This document shows, piece after piece, positions 1-5,737 of a stretch of 6,040 bases of DNA (its first letter is position 1; the number at the start of each line of letters is the position of its first letter). The translations under genes were made by a program, and so were the position numbers. The stretch spans positions 1-6,040 of the forward strand of contig DAOUSS010000097.1 of NCBI GenBank assembly GCA_030627085.1. Direction: 5' to 3'. This stretch comes from Candidatus Stahliibacteriota bacterium (GTDB taxonomy: Bacteria; Hydrothermota; UBA3073). The notes under the pieces are model-generated. The model worked only from the letters and a program-made list of their open reading frames with translations. It was not told the DNA's origin and did no database searches.

Positions 1-1254
1 GAAGTTAAATATCAGGATGAAGAGTTAGTAAAAGCACAGGTCGGCAATCACAGCGTAACAATCAATAACTTAGGCAAGCCAGATTTCACATACATGTGCG
101 ATGATAAATGTTACGATTATCAGTATCAGGTTAAAACAGGGAGATTTCCCTACTGCAAACATTTTCCCGCAGTTATAGCAGAACTAATCTTCAACCAGGT
201 CATCGATTCCAAGACAACGCAAATCGAAGGAATTAAAGGGGTGGTTCTTGATGAATTATTAAAAATTGTTGAAGCACGGCAAAAAGCCGAAGGTTTGATA
301 TTCAAAGGAAGAGATGTTGAAGGGAACTTGGAAAGATTAAATGTTGATTTTTTGAGTATTGCTAAACAAGATATAAAAATTACCCGAGAGAAATATCACG
401 ATGTACCCGAGAATGTCTTCGAGAATTTAGTCAATCAAGCGTTTTTGCTCTTAGAATTTGATAGCATTCCCCGTAGAAGTACTGGTGGTTGGGATATTCT
501 GTTGATCGGTGGCCGAGCTTGTCCCCCGTATATTGGAGTTGTTGAATGTAAAACTGCTGCTAATGGAATCTATGACTTTCTTTTGAAAAATCCAGGTTAT
601 TTGATAAGGCTCAAGAGCTACTGTATAGATATGGTCAAAGATAAATTAGTTGGTGTATACAAAGATTATGTAAAATACTTGATAATTGTAGCACCTGATT
701 TTCCAAAAGAAATAAAAAAGTATTGTTCACAGTTTCGAACCTCCACGGGAATTACTATGACCTTTTGGCCCGCACATATCCTCTTAGGCTTCGTGAATAT
801 GTATCGAAATAATCCAATAATAACTCACAACTGGATGGAGCCCTTATTCCAGAAAGAAAAAGTGATTGAGATGGAAGACATTAATGAGGCGTTCGAAAGA
901 GCAGAAAACGAAATTAAGAATCTTTCTGAAAGAATTCAAGAAAAGTTGAGGCAGCGTTTTTCTCAGTTTTCCAGAACCTCTACAGACGCTTCATTCATAA
1001 ATTTAGACCTCGTAATCGTCGAATCCCTTATCAAAGATATGCTAAATATTATGGCGCCGCAGTTGCTTGTGACTGGTAAGAAGGGCATTACAGGTATAGA
1101 TACCATAAACATTAAGCATGATTATTTTGAGATATGGAAAAGGGTGCTTAAAGAATTAGGAAAGGAATTTATAATGATACTGAAGGAAGAGTCTTTCCGT
1201 CAGGTAAAAAACCCAGATTTAAAGGAAGATCTCCTCCGTCTATTGAAAGCTTGA
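1..1254 (+). CDS. SWIM-like zinc finger + PD-(D/E)XK (FokI-like) nuclease, 5'-truncated by window edge
   Basis: The frame is open from base 1, and sequence before the first ATG (94) still looks like the lead-in strands of a SWIM finger, so the gene starts outside the window. Of 417 visible residues, C33, C37, C52 and H54 form a C-x3-C...C-x-H pattern, a variant of the SWIM zinc finger (usually CxC...CxH) used for DNA or protein binding. Residues about 138-260 look like a restriction-type nuclease: E141 in FENLV, D165 in GGWDILL and E182-C-K184 in VVECK fit the PD-(D/E)XK metal site. The following G-Y-D-like segment and LIIVAPDF strand recall the FokI cleavage domain. Residues about 275-417 are helical and unassigned, with a charged, coiled-coil-like stretch near 278-305. 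Probable role is DNA cleavage, perhaps in a restriction or defence system; partners are not visible. The nuclease fold is fairly secure, the FokI affinity is inferred, and the biological role is unknown. Confidence 0.72.
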   Translation, partial: EVKYQDEELVKAQVGNHSVTINNLGKPDFTYMCDDKCYDYQYQVKTGRFPYCKHFPAVIAELIFNQVIDSKTTQIEGIKGVVLDELLKIVEARQKAEGLIFKGRDVEGNLERLNVDFLSIAKQDIKITREKYHDVPENVFENLVNQAFLLLEFDSIPRRSTGGWDILLIGGRACPPYIGVVECKTAANGIYDFLLKNPGYLIRLKSYCIDMVKDKLVGVYKDYVKYLIIVAPDFPKEIKKYCSQFRTSTGITMTFWPAHILLGFVNMYRNNPIITHNWMEPLFQKEKVIEMEDINEAFERAENEIKNLSERIQEKLRQRFSQFSRTSTDASFINLDLVIVESLIKDMLNIMAPQLLVTGKKGITGIDTINIKHDYFEIWKRVLKELGKEFIMILKEESFRQVKNPDLKEDLLRLLKA

Positions 1255-1372
1255 TCTTGATTTAATATGACAACCTCTCCCCCACTCTTTGCGCTGATAT
1301 CAGTTTTTGGGGTCAAGCTCAATTGTTTGACATAAAGTTTTTAAAAGTCAAAAGGTCAAATTAAGGCATAAA

Positions 1373-1615
1373 ATGAGATCAAAAGTTGCATTATATTTTC
1401 TTGTGTGTTTAATGACTGTTACAGGGTGTGTTATTTTCTCTCCCGTTGAACACGGCGAAATAGAAGCCGAAGGCGTAATTGAAGTTCTTGAGGTATCAAC
1501 TTGGATGTACGGAACCCATATTTTACTTAATGACGATGGGGTAATTATGATTTATGACCATAAACCCGTAGGTGTTCAATATATTGAACCCCTACTAATT
1601 GGGGGTGATTTATGA
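1373..1615 (+). CDS. Small predicted lipoprotein
   Basis: This is an 80-residue protein with a classic lipoprotein signal: Arg/Lys at positions 2-4, a hydrophobic stretch at 5-16, and a lipobox V-T-G-C with Cys19 as the lipidation site. The mature part is about 62 residues, acidic at first (E27-E33) and then beta-rich. It contains a W-M-Y-G-T-H segment (44-49) and alternating hydrophobic strands, which suggest a small barrel, but I do not recognise a named family. A TAAGG Shine-Dalgarno sequence (1362-1366) stands 6 bases before the ATG and supports this start. Its stop codon overlaps the start of the next gene by 4 bp (ATGA), so the two are almost certainly co-translated and may act together at the cell envelope. 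The last 16 codons contain the long palindrome at 1568-1595. Lipoprotein status is well supported; function is unknown. Confidence 0.75.
   Translation: MRSKVALYFLVCLMTVTGCVIFSPVEHGEIEAEGVIEVLEVSTWMYGTHILLNDDGVIMIYDHKPVGVQYIEPLLIGGDL
1568..1595. promoter_or_regulatory. Near-perfect palindrome / hairpin ahead of the membrane-protein start
   Basis: The arms GTAGG (1568-1572) and CCTAC (1591-1595) pair, followed by one T/C mismatch and a perfect 16-bp palindrome GTTCAATATATTGAAC (1574-1589). As RNA this gives 11 paired bases around a TATA loop. It sits inside the end of the lipoprotein gene, 5 bases before the Shine-Dalgarno of the next gene. It could be an RNA element affecting coupled translation or a DNA operator. 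It is not a terminator, since no T tract follows. Confidence 0.4.
1601..1608 (+). promoter_or_regulatory. Ribosome binding site of the coupled membrane-protein gene
   Basis: GGGGGTGA differs at one base from the ideal GGAGGTGA and lies 3 bases before the ATG at 1612. The strong site implies that the second gene can recruit ribosomes directly as well as by reinitiation from the overlapping stop of the lipoprotein gene. Confidence 0.65.
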
Positions 1616-1956
1616 CTGTTGGTGATTGGGGAGCGTTGGCATTTGGTGTAGTACTTGGTTTTCTGACCCATTACCTCGTGCGGCGAGACCAGAAGGCGGG
1701 TATCGGGGATTTAAGTATTATTGTAGGTGTATTGTTAGGCACACTCGTGCTGGGCCGTATAGGTGGTAAAGAGCAAATCAGCTGGTATCTCATAGGACTT
1801 TGCATCGGTTTCTTTAAATACTGGCTTGCTCTGCTTCTTGGACGAGAACAGGTAAAAACACGCATAAAAGAAGGAAAGCCACTTCCGCTATTCCCGTTTT
1901 TAAGACAAGGGAAAAGAGAAAAGACAGAAGACCAAGAGATAAAGGAAAAAGGATAA
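1612..1956 (+). CDS. Small three-helix membrane protein with repeat-encoded tail
   Basis: This is a 114-residue protein with three predicted membrane helices at about 7-23, 33-50 and 56-76. Positive charge in the first loop (RRDQK, 24-28) and after helix 3 argues for N-terminus outside and C-terminus in the cytoplasm. The arrangement (W-G near the start, G-D-L before helix 2, IGLCIGFFKYW in helix 3) resembles an uncharacterised family of small bacterial membrane proteins, some of which contain a similar I-G-L-x-x-G-F-F-x-Y signature. That resemblance is from memory and is weak. The start is fixed by the ATGA overlap and the site at 1601-1608. The tail from residue 99 (QGKREKTEDQEIKEKG) is encoded by the 7-bp repeat array beginning at 1908, so the original stop may have been lost to repeat expansion. 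Function is unknown; it is probably a partner of the upstream lipoprotein. Confidence 0.75.
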   Translation: MTVGDWGALAFGVVLGFLTHYLVRRDQKAGIGDLSIIVGVLLGTLVLGRIGGKEQISWYLIGLCIGFFKYWLALLLGREQVKTRIKEGKPLPLFPFLRQGKREKTEDQEIKEKG

Positions 1957-1998
1957 AGGTTAAAGTAAAAAGTAAAAAGTTAAAAGGAAAAAGTAGAA
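1908..1998. repeat. Degenerate 7-bp tandem repeat array, 13 units
   Basis: Thirteen heptamers run in unbroken register from 1908 to 1998. Twelve begin with AG; the fifth, GAGATAA, does not. Typical units are AGGAAAA (1943, 1985), AGGATAA (1950), AGTAAAA (1964, 1971) and AGTTAAA (1978). The consensus is roughly AG(G/T)(A/T)(A/T)AA. The first seven units lie in the membrane-protein gene, whose stop (1954-1956) falls at the end of unit AGGATAA; the rest are intergenic. This looks like a short-sequence repeat array of the kind seen between genes in several bacterial groups. Confidence 0.75.
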
Positions 1999-2037
1999 AC
2001 CCAGTTCAGATATAAAAATTGTTATAACTATAAATCC

Positions 2038-2042
2038 AGGAG
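2038..2042 (+). promoter_or_regulatory. Ribosome binding site of the aldo/keto reductase
   Basis: AGGAG sits 5 bases before the ATG at 2048 and confirms that start. The AT-rich stretch 2011-2034 just upstream could hold a promoter, but no clear -35/-10 pair is visible. Confidence 0.6.
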
Positions 2043-2047
2043 CAAAT

Positions 2048-2989
2048 ATGGAATACGAGTTTCTTGGAAAGAGTGATTTGAAAGTCACAAAGATTGGTTT
2101 GGGAACGTGGCAGTTTGGTTCAGAGTTTTGGGGATGGGGAAAGGATTTTGGAGAACAGGATGCTGTAGAGACCATAAGGATTAGCTTAGAAAAAGGCATT
2201 AACTGGATAGATACTGCGGAAGTTTATGGAAATGGTTTTTCAGAAGAATTGATAGGTAAGATTCTGGGGAAGAAAAGAAAGGATGTAATAATTGCCACAA
2301 AGGTATCTGGTTCCTATGCAAAATATCAAGATGTCATCGCCGCATGTGAAGGAAGTTTAAAAAGACTAAGAACCAATTATATTGATTTATATCAATTTCA
2401 CTGGCCCAATCTTGAGGTACCTATTGAAGAAACTATGAGAGCCATGGAAGAACTGGTAAACCAGGGAAAGGTTAGATATATTGGAGTATCAAATTTCCCC
2501 GTTCCACTCGTAAAGGAAGCGCAAAAAGCATTGGAAAAATCTTTCATTGTTTCAAATCAAGTTAAGTATAACCTTATCTCGAGAGAAATCGACAAAGAAA
2601 TTCTTCCCTACTGTTTATCCAGCAATATATCAATTATAGCTTACAGCCCTATCGCGCAAGGTTTATTAACGGGCAAGTACACACATAATAAGAAGCCTGA
2701 TAATTCTTTACGAAAGGATAATCCCTTTTTTAAGGAACCAAATTATTCTCAGATAATTAAATTTGTTGAACTCCTTACGGATCTCGCAGGAAAAATTGGC
2801 AAAAAACCCACGCAGGTAGCTCTTAGATGGCTAATAGAGAAAAAGGGAATAGTTGCAATCCCTGGAGCAAAGAATAAAAAACAGGCTGAAGAAAATGCAA
2901 ATGCAATGGGCTGGAAATTAGATGAAGAAATTTTGAAAAAACTTGATGAGGAAAGCAGAAAAATTGAAATAACCCACATTACTGAATAA
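2048..2989 (+). CDS. Aldo/keto reductase
   Basis: This is a 313-residue cytoplasmic NAD(P)H-dependent oxidoreductase with the (beta/alpha)8 barrel of the aldo/keto reductase superfamily, which reduces aldehydes or ketones to alcohols. The catalytic tetrad is complete: D55 (WIDTA), Y60 (EVYGNG), K85 (ATKVS) and H118 (YQFHWP). Other family marks are IGLGTW near 16-21, GVSNF (146-150), the cofactor-contacting YSPIAQGLLTGK (from 199) and IPGAKNKKQAEEN (271-283), which typically binds the nicotinamide nucleotide phosphate. Length is normal. The pattern resembles the bacterial YhdN/AKR11-like branch rather than the plant or mammalian ones, but the substrate cannot be deduced. It stands alone between repeat-bearing gaps, so context gives no pathway. 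Nothing suggests damage. Confidence 0.93.
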   Translation: MEYEFLGKSDLKVTKIGLGTWQFGSEFWGWGKDFGEQDAVETIRISLEKGINWIDTAEVYGNGFSEELIGKILGKKRKDVIIATKVSGSYAKYQDVIAACEGSLKRLRTNYIDLYQFHWPNLEVPIEETMRAMEELVNQGKVRYIGVSNFPVPLVKEAQKALEKSFIVSNQVKYNLISREIDKEILPYCLSSNISIIAYSPIAQGLLTGKYTHNKKPDNSLRKDNPFFKEPNYSQIIKFVELLTDLAGKIGKKPTQVALRWLIEKKGIVAIPGAKNKKQAEENANAMGWKLDEEILKKLDEESRKIEITHITE

Positions 2990-3017
2990 ATGAAAAGGAC
3001 TATTAGTGCCATACTAT

Positions 3018-3059
3018 AGGAAAAAGGATAAAGAGAAAAGGATAAAGTAAAAAGACAAG
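3018..3059. repeat. Second 7-bp tandem repeat array, 6 units
   Basis: Six heptamers lie in register: AGGAAAA (3018), AGGATAA (3025), AGAGAAA (3032), AGGATAA (3039), AGTAAAA (3046) and the diverged AGACAAG (3053). The first two units plus two bases (AGGAAAAAGGATAAAG, 3018-3033) are identical to 1943-1958, showing that this is the same repeat family as the array before the aldo/keto reductase gene. Confidence 0.7.
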
Positions 3060-3138
3060 AATCTGGATTTATGGTCCATAAAAATCCGTGGTTATCCCTG
3101 CCCCGCCAAAGGCGGGGTGTGGTTAATGCATATTCTTG
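3056..3138. repeat. Possible MITE-like element with inverted ends
   Basis: CAAGAAT (3056-3062) is the exact inverse of ATTCTTG (3132-3138), and the match extends to 9 of 10 bases with CAAGAATcTG. The 83-bp interval holds the GC-rich hairpin at 3101-3117. The near-copies TCTGGATTTATGG (3062-3074) and TCTTGGATTATGA (3134-3146) also flank it. This could be a small non-autonomous repeat inserted before asnA, or chance; copy number in the genome would decide. Confidence 0.3.
3101..3117. repeat. GC-rich perfect hairpin (7-bp stem)
   Basis: CCCCGCC, AAA loop, GGCGGGG. It is strikingly GC-rich against AT-rich surroundings, 25 bases before the preferred asnA start. No T tract follows, so it is not a canonical intrinsic terminator in this direction. 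It could be a REP-like repeat or an RNA element in the asnA leader. Reading through it as coding would give a proline/arginine-rich stretch unlike the AsnA family. Confidence 0.6.
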
Positions 3139-3142
3139 GATT

Positions 3143-4216
3143 ATGAAAACACAGAGCCTCAAAAAAATAACTTTTTCTAACGGAAGGCTAACTCTTCCTG
3201 AAGGATATAAGTCACACTTAAATATAAGAGAAACAGAGGAAGCAATAAAATACATCAAAGATTTTTTTCAAACAAATTTGGCTAAAGAGTTAAACCTAAC
3301 GAGAGTTTCTGCCCCAATTGTCGTGCTAAGTAGAACAGGCATTAATGATACTCTAACAGGTGTAGAAAAACCTATAAGCTTTAGTGTAACGAACATGAAC
3401 GAAAAAGCCGAGATTGTACAATCCCTGGCTAAATGGAAAAGAATAGCGCTTGCTGATTATTGCTTTAAGTATGGGGAAGGTCTCTACACCGATATGAACG
3501 CCATAAGACCTGATGAAAGTTTGGATAATTTACATTCAATCTATGTTGATCAGTGGGATTGGGAGAGAGTTATAGAAAAAGAAGAAAGAAATTTAGGATT
3601 TCTTAAATATATAGTAAGAAAAATCTATAAAATCATAAAAGAGACAGAAAAAGTAGTATGTCAAAGATATGAACAAATTTCAAGCCCATTCCTTCCAGAT
3701 GAGATTTACTTCATTCATAGCGAAGAGTTAGAAGAAAAATACCCAAACCTCTCGCCGCAAGAACGGGAAGACGCCATCTGCCGGGAAAAGGGAGCAGTGT
3801 TTATAATTGGGATAGGGGCAAAGTTAAAAAATGGCAAACCCCATGATGAAAGGGCAGCAGATTACGATGACTGGTCAACAGAAACTGAGGAAGGGAAAAG
3901 AGGACTCAACGGTGATATCCTTGTTTGGTATCCTCTAGTTGATTGTGCTATGGAACTTTCTTCTATGGGAATAAGAGTAAATGACGAATCCTTATTAAGA
4001 CAATTGAAAATTAAGGGGGAACTTGACAAGACAAACTTATATTTTCATCAAAAATTATTACGAGGAGAACTTCCTTTAACAATCGGTGGTGGGATAGGAC
4101 AGTCTAGATTGTGTATGTTCTTCTTAAGGAAAGCCCATATAGGCGAAATTCAATCAAGTATTTGGCTCGATGAAATGAGAACAATTTGCAAAAACAATAA
4201 TATATTTTTGCTTTAA
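3143..4216 (+). CDS. asnA: Aspartate--ammonia ligase (asparagine synthetase A)
   Basis: This enzyme makes asparagine from aspartate, free ammonia and ATP, releasing AMP and pyrophosphate. It is cytoplasmic, usually a dimer, and has the class II aminoacyl-tRNA synthetase fold. Signatures run the whole length: NDTLTG with D69, SLAKWKR (94-100), GEGLYTDMNAIRPDE (111-125), IYVDQWDWE (133-141, Q137 expected in the active site), DYDDWST, LNGDILVW, SSMGIRV and TIGGGIGQSRL (313-323). From this start it has 357 residues, slightly above the usual 330-345. An ATG at 3071 would add 24 residues, but they are encoded by the GC hairpin region and have no family counterpart, so 3143 is preferred even though its Shine-Dalgarno (GGA, 3138-3140) is poor. 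Residue 93 is Gln where the E. coli enzyme, as I recall it, has His71. The N-terminal extension before GYK is longer than usual. Identity is very secure. Confidence 0.96.
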   Translation: MKTQSLKKITFSNGRLTLPEGYKSHLNIRETEEAIKYIKDFFQTNLAKELNLTRVSAPIVVLSRTGINDTLTGVEKPISFSVTNMNEKAEIVQSLAKWKRIALADYCFKYGEGLYTDMNAIRPDESLDNLHSIYVDQWDWERVIEKEERNLGFLKYIVRKIYKIIKETEKVVCQRYEQISSPFLPDEIYFIHSEELEEKYPNLSPQEREDAICREKGAVFIIGIGAKLKNGKPHDERAADYDDWSTETEEGKRGLNGDILVWYPLVDCAMELSSMGIRVNDESLLRQLKIKGELDKTNLYFHQKLLRGELPLTIGGGIGQSRLCMFFLRKAHIGEIQSSIWLDEMRTICKNNNIFLL

Positions 4217-4275
4217 AAATTATACAGACGGAAGGCTTTGACACTTCATGCCTCGCCCTCACTCTGTTTGCAGAA

Positions 4276-4299
4276 CAGCAATCAGCAATAATCAGCAAC
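4276..4299. repeat. Short CAGCAAT heptamer repeat
   Basis: CAGCAAT at 4276 and 4283 is followed by a third copy, CAGCAAC, at 4293 after a 3-base slip. The unit is again 7 bp but differs in sequence from the AG-rich arrays. It lies in the 116-bp gap between asnA and the TPR-protein gene, which otherwise shows only the C-rich segment at 4251-4271 and a ribosome binding site. Confidence 0.5.
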
Positions 4300-4332
4300 G
4301 AAGGTTAGGTTACAACAATCAGGGAAAATAAA

Positions 4333-5631
4333 ATGAGAGGATTAAAGGTAAACATTAAGCCTGATTGGATTATACCATTGGCGTTTGCCATGCTTTTTGT
4401 GGTGGCTTTGTGGGCTCAAGAAGTTGATTTGAAGCAGAAAGCGATTGATGAATTTAAAAATAAACGCTATCCCGAAGCAATTTCGCTTCTCAAAGAGGCA
4501 TCCTCTGAGAATCCAAATGATGCAGAAATTTGGTATTACCTGGGCTATTTTACCCATTACCTTTGCGCCGACTGGATACCTTTAACCGAGTGTGACGAGG
4601 AAAAGTCCGATGAAATATTGGAATATTTAGATAAAGCTATAACTCTTGATCCAAAGTATGGGGATGCTTACTATTTTATCGGAGCTGAGCATGGTGGCCG
4701 TTTCTTAAGGGCTATGCAGGAAGGCGATGTTAGAAAGATGCGTATAGAGCTCCTAAGTGGGCGTAACAAAGGAGGTTACCCCGACTGGTTAATTGAATTT
4801 GCTCGAAATATGTTAAGAACATGCCAGCCCAATGCAATTTTGTTTACCAGTGGAGATGCTGATTCATGGCCCACATGGTATCTTCAATTTTGTGAAAATT
4901 ATAGAACAGATGTTACGGTTATTCCAATGGGTCTTTTAAACAGGCCCTGGTTTGTACTAACATTAAAAAATGGTATTGAAAATATTCTGGTTAGTGCACC
5001 AATTAGCTGGAGAGAAGAACAGATTTTTGATATGCATCCTTATAAATGGAGAACATACACAATAGAGATACCTATCCCCGAAGAGGCGTTAGAAAGGTAT
5101 AATATTTTACTACAAGATAGCTTGATGAAATGGGAGTTAGAGCCGAACTTACAAACAAGTTCGCGTGAATTTTTGGGTACAGAGCAGACCGTTCTGGCTG
5201 ATATTATAAAGACTAACAGGTGGAAAAGACCCATCTATTTTTCTCTTGGATGTTCCAAAACAAGATTGGCGAATCTTGATAAATTTATGCAATTGTGTGG
5301 ACTGGTCCAAAGACTCCTTCCTGTGGAAGCCGAGAAATATGACTTGTCTCTTAATCCGAATGAAATAGAAGCTGTTCTCTTACAATCCGAGCACTATCGT
5401 TATTTTACCGATGTAAAAGAACATAATATGCCTCGGATTTCACATCTGTTAAGCTGCTACCGTGGTGTTCTGCTGACCTTAGCGAATTACTATATCGAAT
5501 CAGGAAATCAAGACAAAGCCCGAGAGATCGTAGATAAAATGAAGATATATATGCCCGAGAGTGTTTTCCCGTCAAGTATTCCACTCAAAAAGGCAATAGA
5601 AAGTCTTGATTATGAGCTCAGTGTGGAGTAA
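4333..5631 (+). CDS. Exported TPR protein with DUF2723-like C-terminal region
   Basis: This is a 432-residue protein. An N-terminal hydrophobic segment (about 12-27), ending in ALWA before QEVD, is a signal peptide or a single anchor, so the bulk is outside the cytoplasm. Residues 33-66 and about 90-120 form tetratricopeptide repeats (ending ENPNDAEIWYYLGY and LDPKYGDAYYFIG). A further helical repeat lies near 380-412. The middle contains ILFTSGDADSWPTWYLQ (169-185), then RTDVTVIPMGLLNRPWF and WKRPIYFSLG (297-306). These closely match the soluble portion of DUF2723 proteins (O-mannosyltransferase-like, with ILFTNGDNDTFPLWY), but the multi-helix catalytic membrane part is absent. An AGGGA site (4321-4325), 7 bases before the ATG, supports the start. 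It may be a periplasmic partner of a surface glycosylation or envelope system; that is inference. Domain affinity is moderately secure. Confidence 0.75.
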   Translation: MRGLKVNIKPDWIIPLAFAMLFVVALWAQEVDLKQKAIDEFKNKRYPEAISLLKEASSENPNDAEIWYYLGYFTHYLCADWIPLTECDEEKSDEILEYLDKAITLDPKYGDAYYFIGAEHGGRFLRAMQEGDVRKMRIELLSGRNKGGYPDWLIEFARNMLRTCQPNAILFTSGDADSWPTWYLQFCENYRTDVTVIPMGLLNRPWFVLTLKNGIENILVSAPISWREEQIFDMHPYKWRTYTIEIPIPEEALERYNILLQDSLMKWELEPNLQTSSREFLGTEQTVLADIIKTNRWKRPIYFSLGCSKTRLANLDKFMQLCGLVQRLLPVEAEKYDLSLNPNEIEAVLLQSEHYRYFTDVKEHNMPRISHLLSCYRGVLLTLANYYIESGNQDKAREIVDKMKIYMPESVFPSSIPLKKAIESLDYELSVE

Positions 5632-5645
5632 ATCTTGCAAGTAAA

Positions 5646-5674
5646 GCCTTCGTGAGATTGCAGGGTCGTAAGGC
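5646..5674. other. Weak hairpin after the TPR-protein gene
   Basis: GCCTTCG (5646-5652) can pair with CGTAAGGC (5667-5674), with one bulged T, around a 14-base loop. It lies 15 bases after the stop codon. No T run follows, so a terminator role is doubtful. Confidence 0.2.
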
Positions 5675-5686
5675 GTAAGAGAAGAA

Positions 5687-5721
5687 AGGATAATTGGCTA
5701 ATGACGAGTGACGAATGACTA
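5687..5721. repeat. Mixed 7-bp repeat, ATGACGA type
   Basis: ATGACGA (5701), GTGACGA (5708) and ATGACTA (5715) are in tandem. The two preceding heptamers, AGGATAA (5687) and TTGGCTA (5694), are in the same register, and AGGATAA is a unit of the arrays at 1950 and 3025. This links the two repeat types in one tract, in the 122-bp gap before the DUF6506-like gene. Confidence 0.5.
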
Positions 5722-5737
5722 TTTAGTTAGGTAGGTT

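Noticed and set aside
94..96. ATG as the true start of the nuclease gene.
   Set aside because: The frame is open to base 1 and the 31 upstream residues read as plausible protein leading into the SWIM finger, so the gene is more likely truncated by the window.
1294..1303. CTGATATCAG palindrome followed by TTTTT as an intrinsic terminator after the nuclease gene.
   Set aside because: The palindrome has no spacer, so only about three base pairs could form around an ATAT loop; too weak for termination.
1327..1332. TTGACA as a -35 promoter element for the lipoprotein gene.
   Set aside because: No acceptable -10 box lies 15-19 bases downstream; the hexamer is better explained as part of the possible transposon-end motif.
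1908..1998. CRISPR array.
   Set aside because: The repeats are contiguous 7-bp units with no spacers and no cas genes nearby.
3000..3019. Hairpin CTATTAGT...ACTATAG after the aldo/keto reductase gene as a terminator.
   Set aside because: The seven-pair stem is mostly A-T with a bulge, and A/G-rich repeats rather than a T tract follow.
3071..3142. Alternative 24-residue N-terminal extension of AsnA starting at ATG 3071.
   Set aside because: It translates the GC hairpin and repeat-like leader, has no counterpart in the AsnA family, and would lengthen an already long N-terminus.
1960..3258. Minus-strand open frames at 1960-2199 and 2749-3258.
   Set aside because: They overlap strongly supported + strand genes or repeats, their translations are Phe/Ser-rich low-complexity, and no ribosome site supports them.
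4238..4243. TTGACA as a -35 element for the TPR-protein gene.
   Set aside because: The sequence 16-18 bases downstream is C-rich and has no TATAAT-like box.
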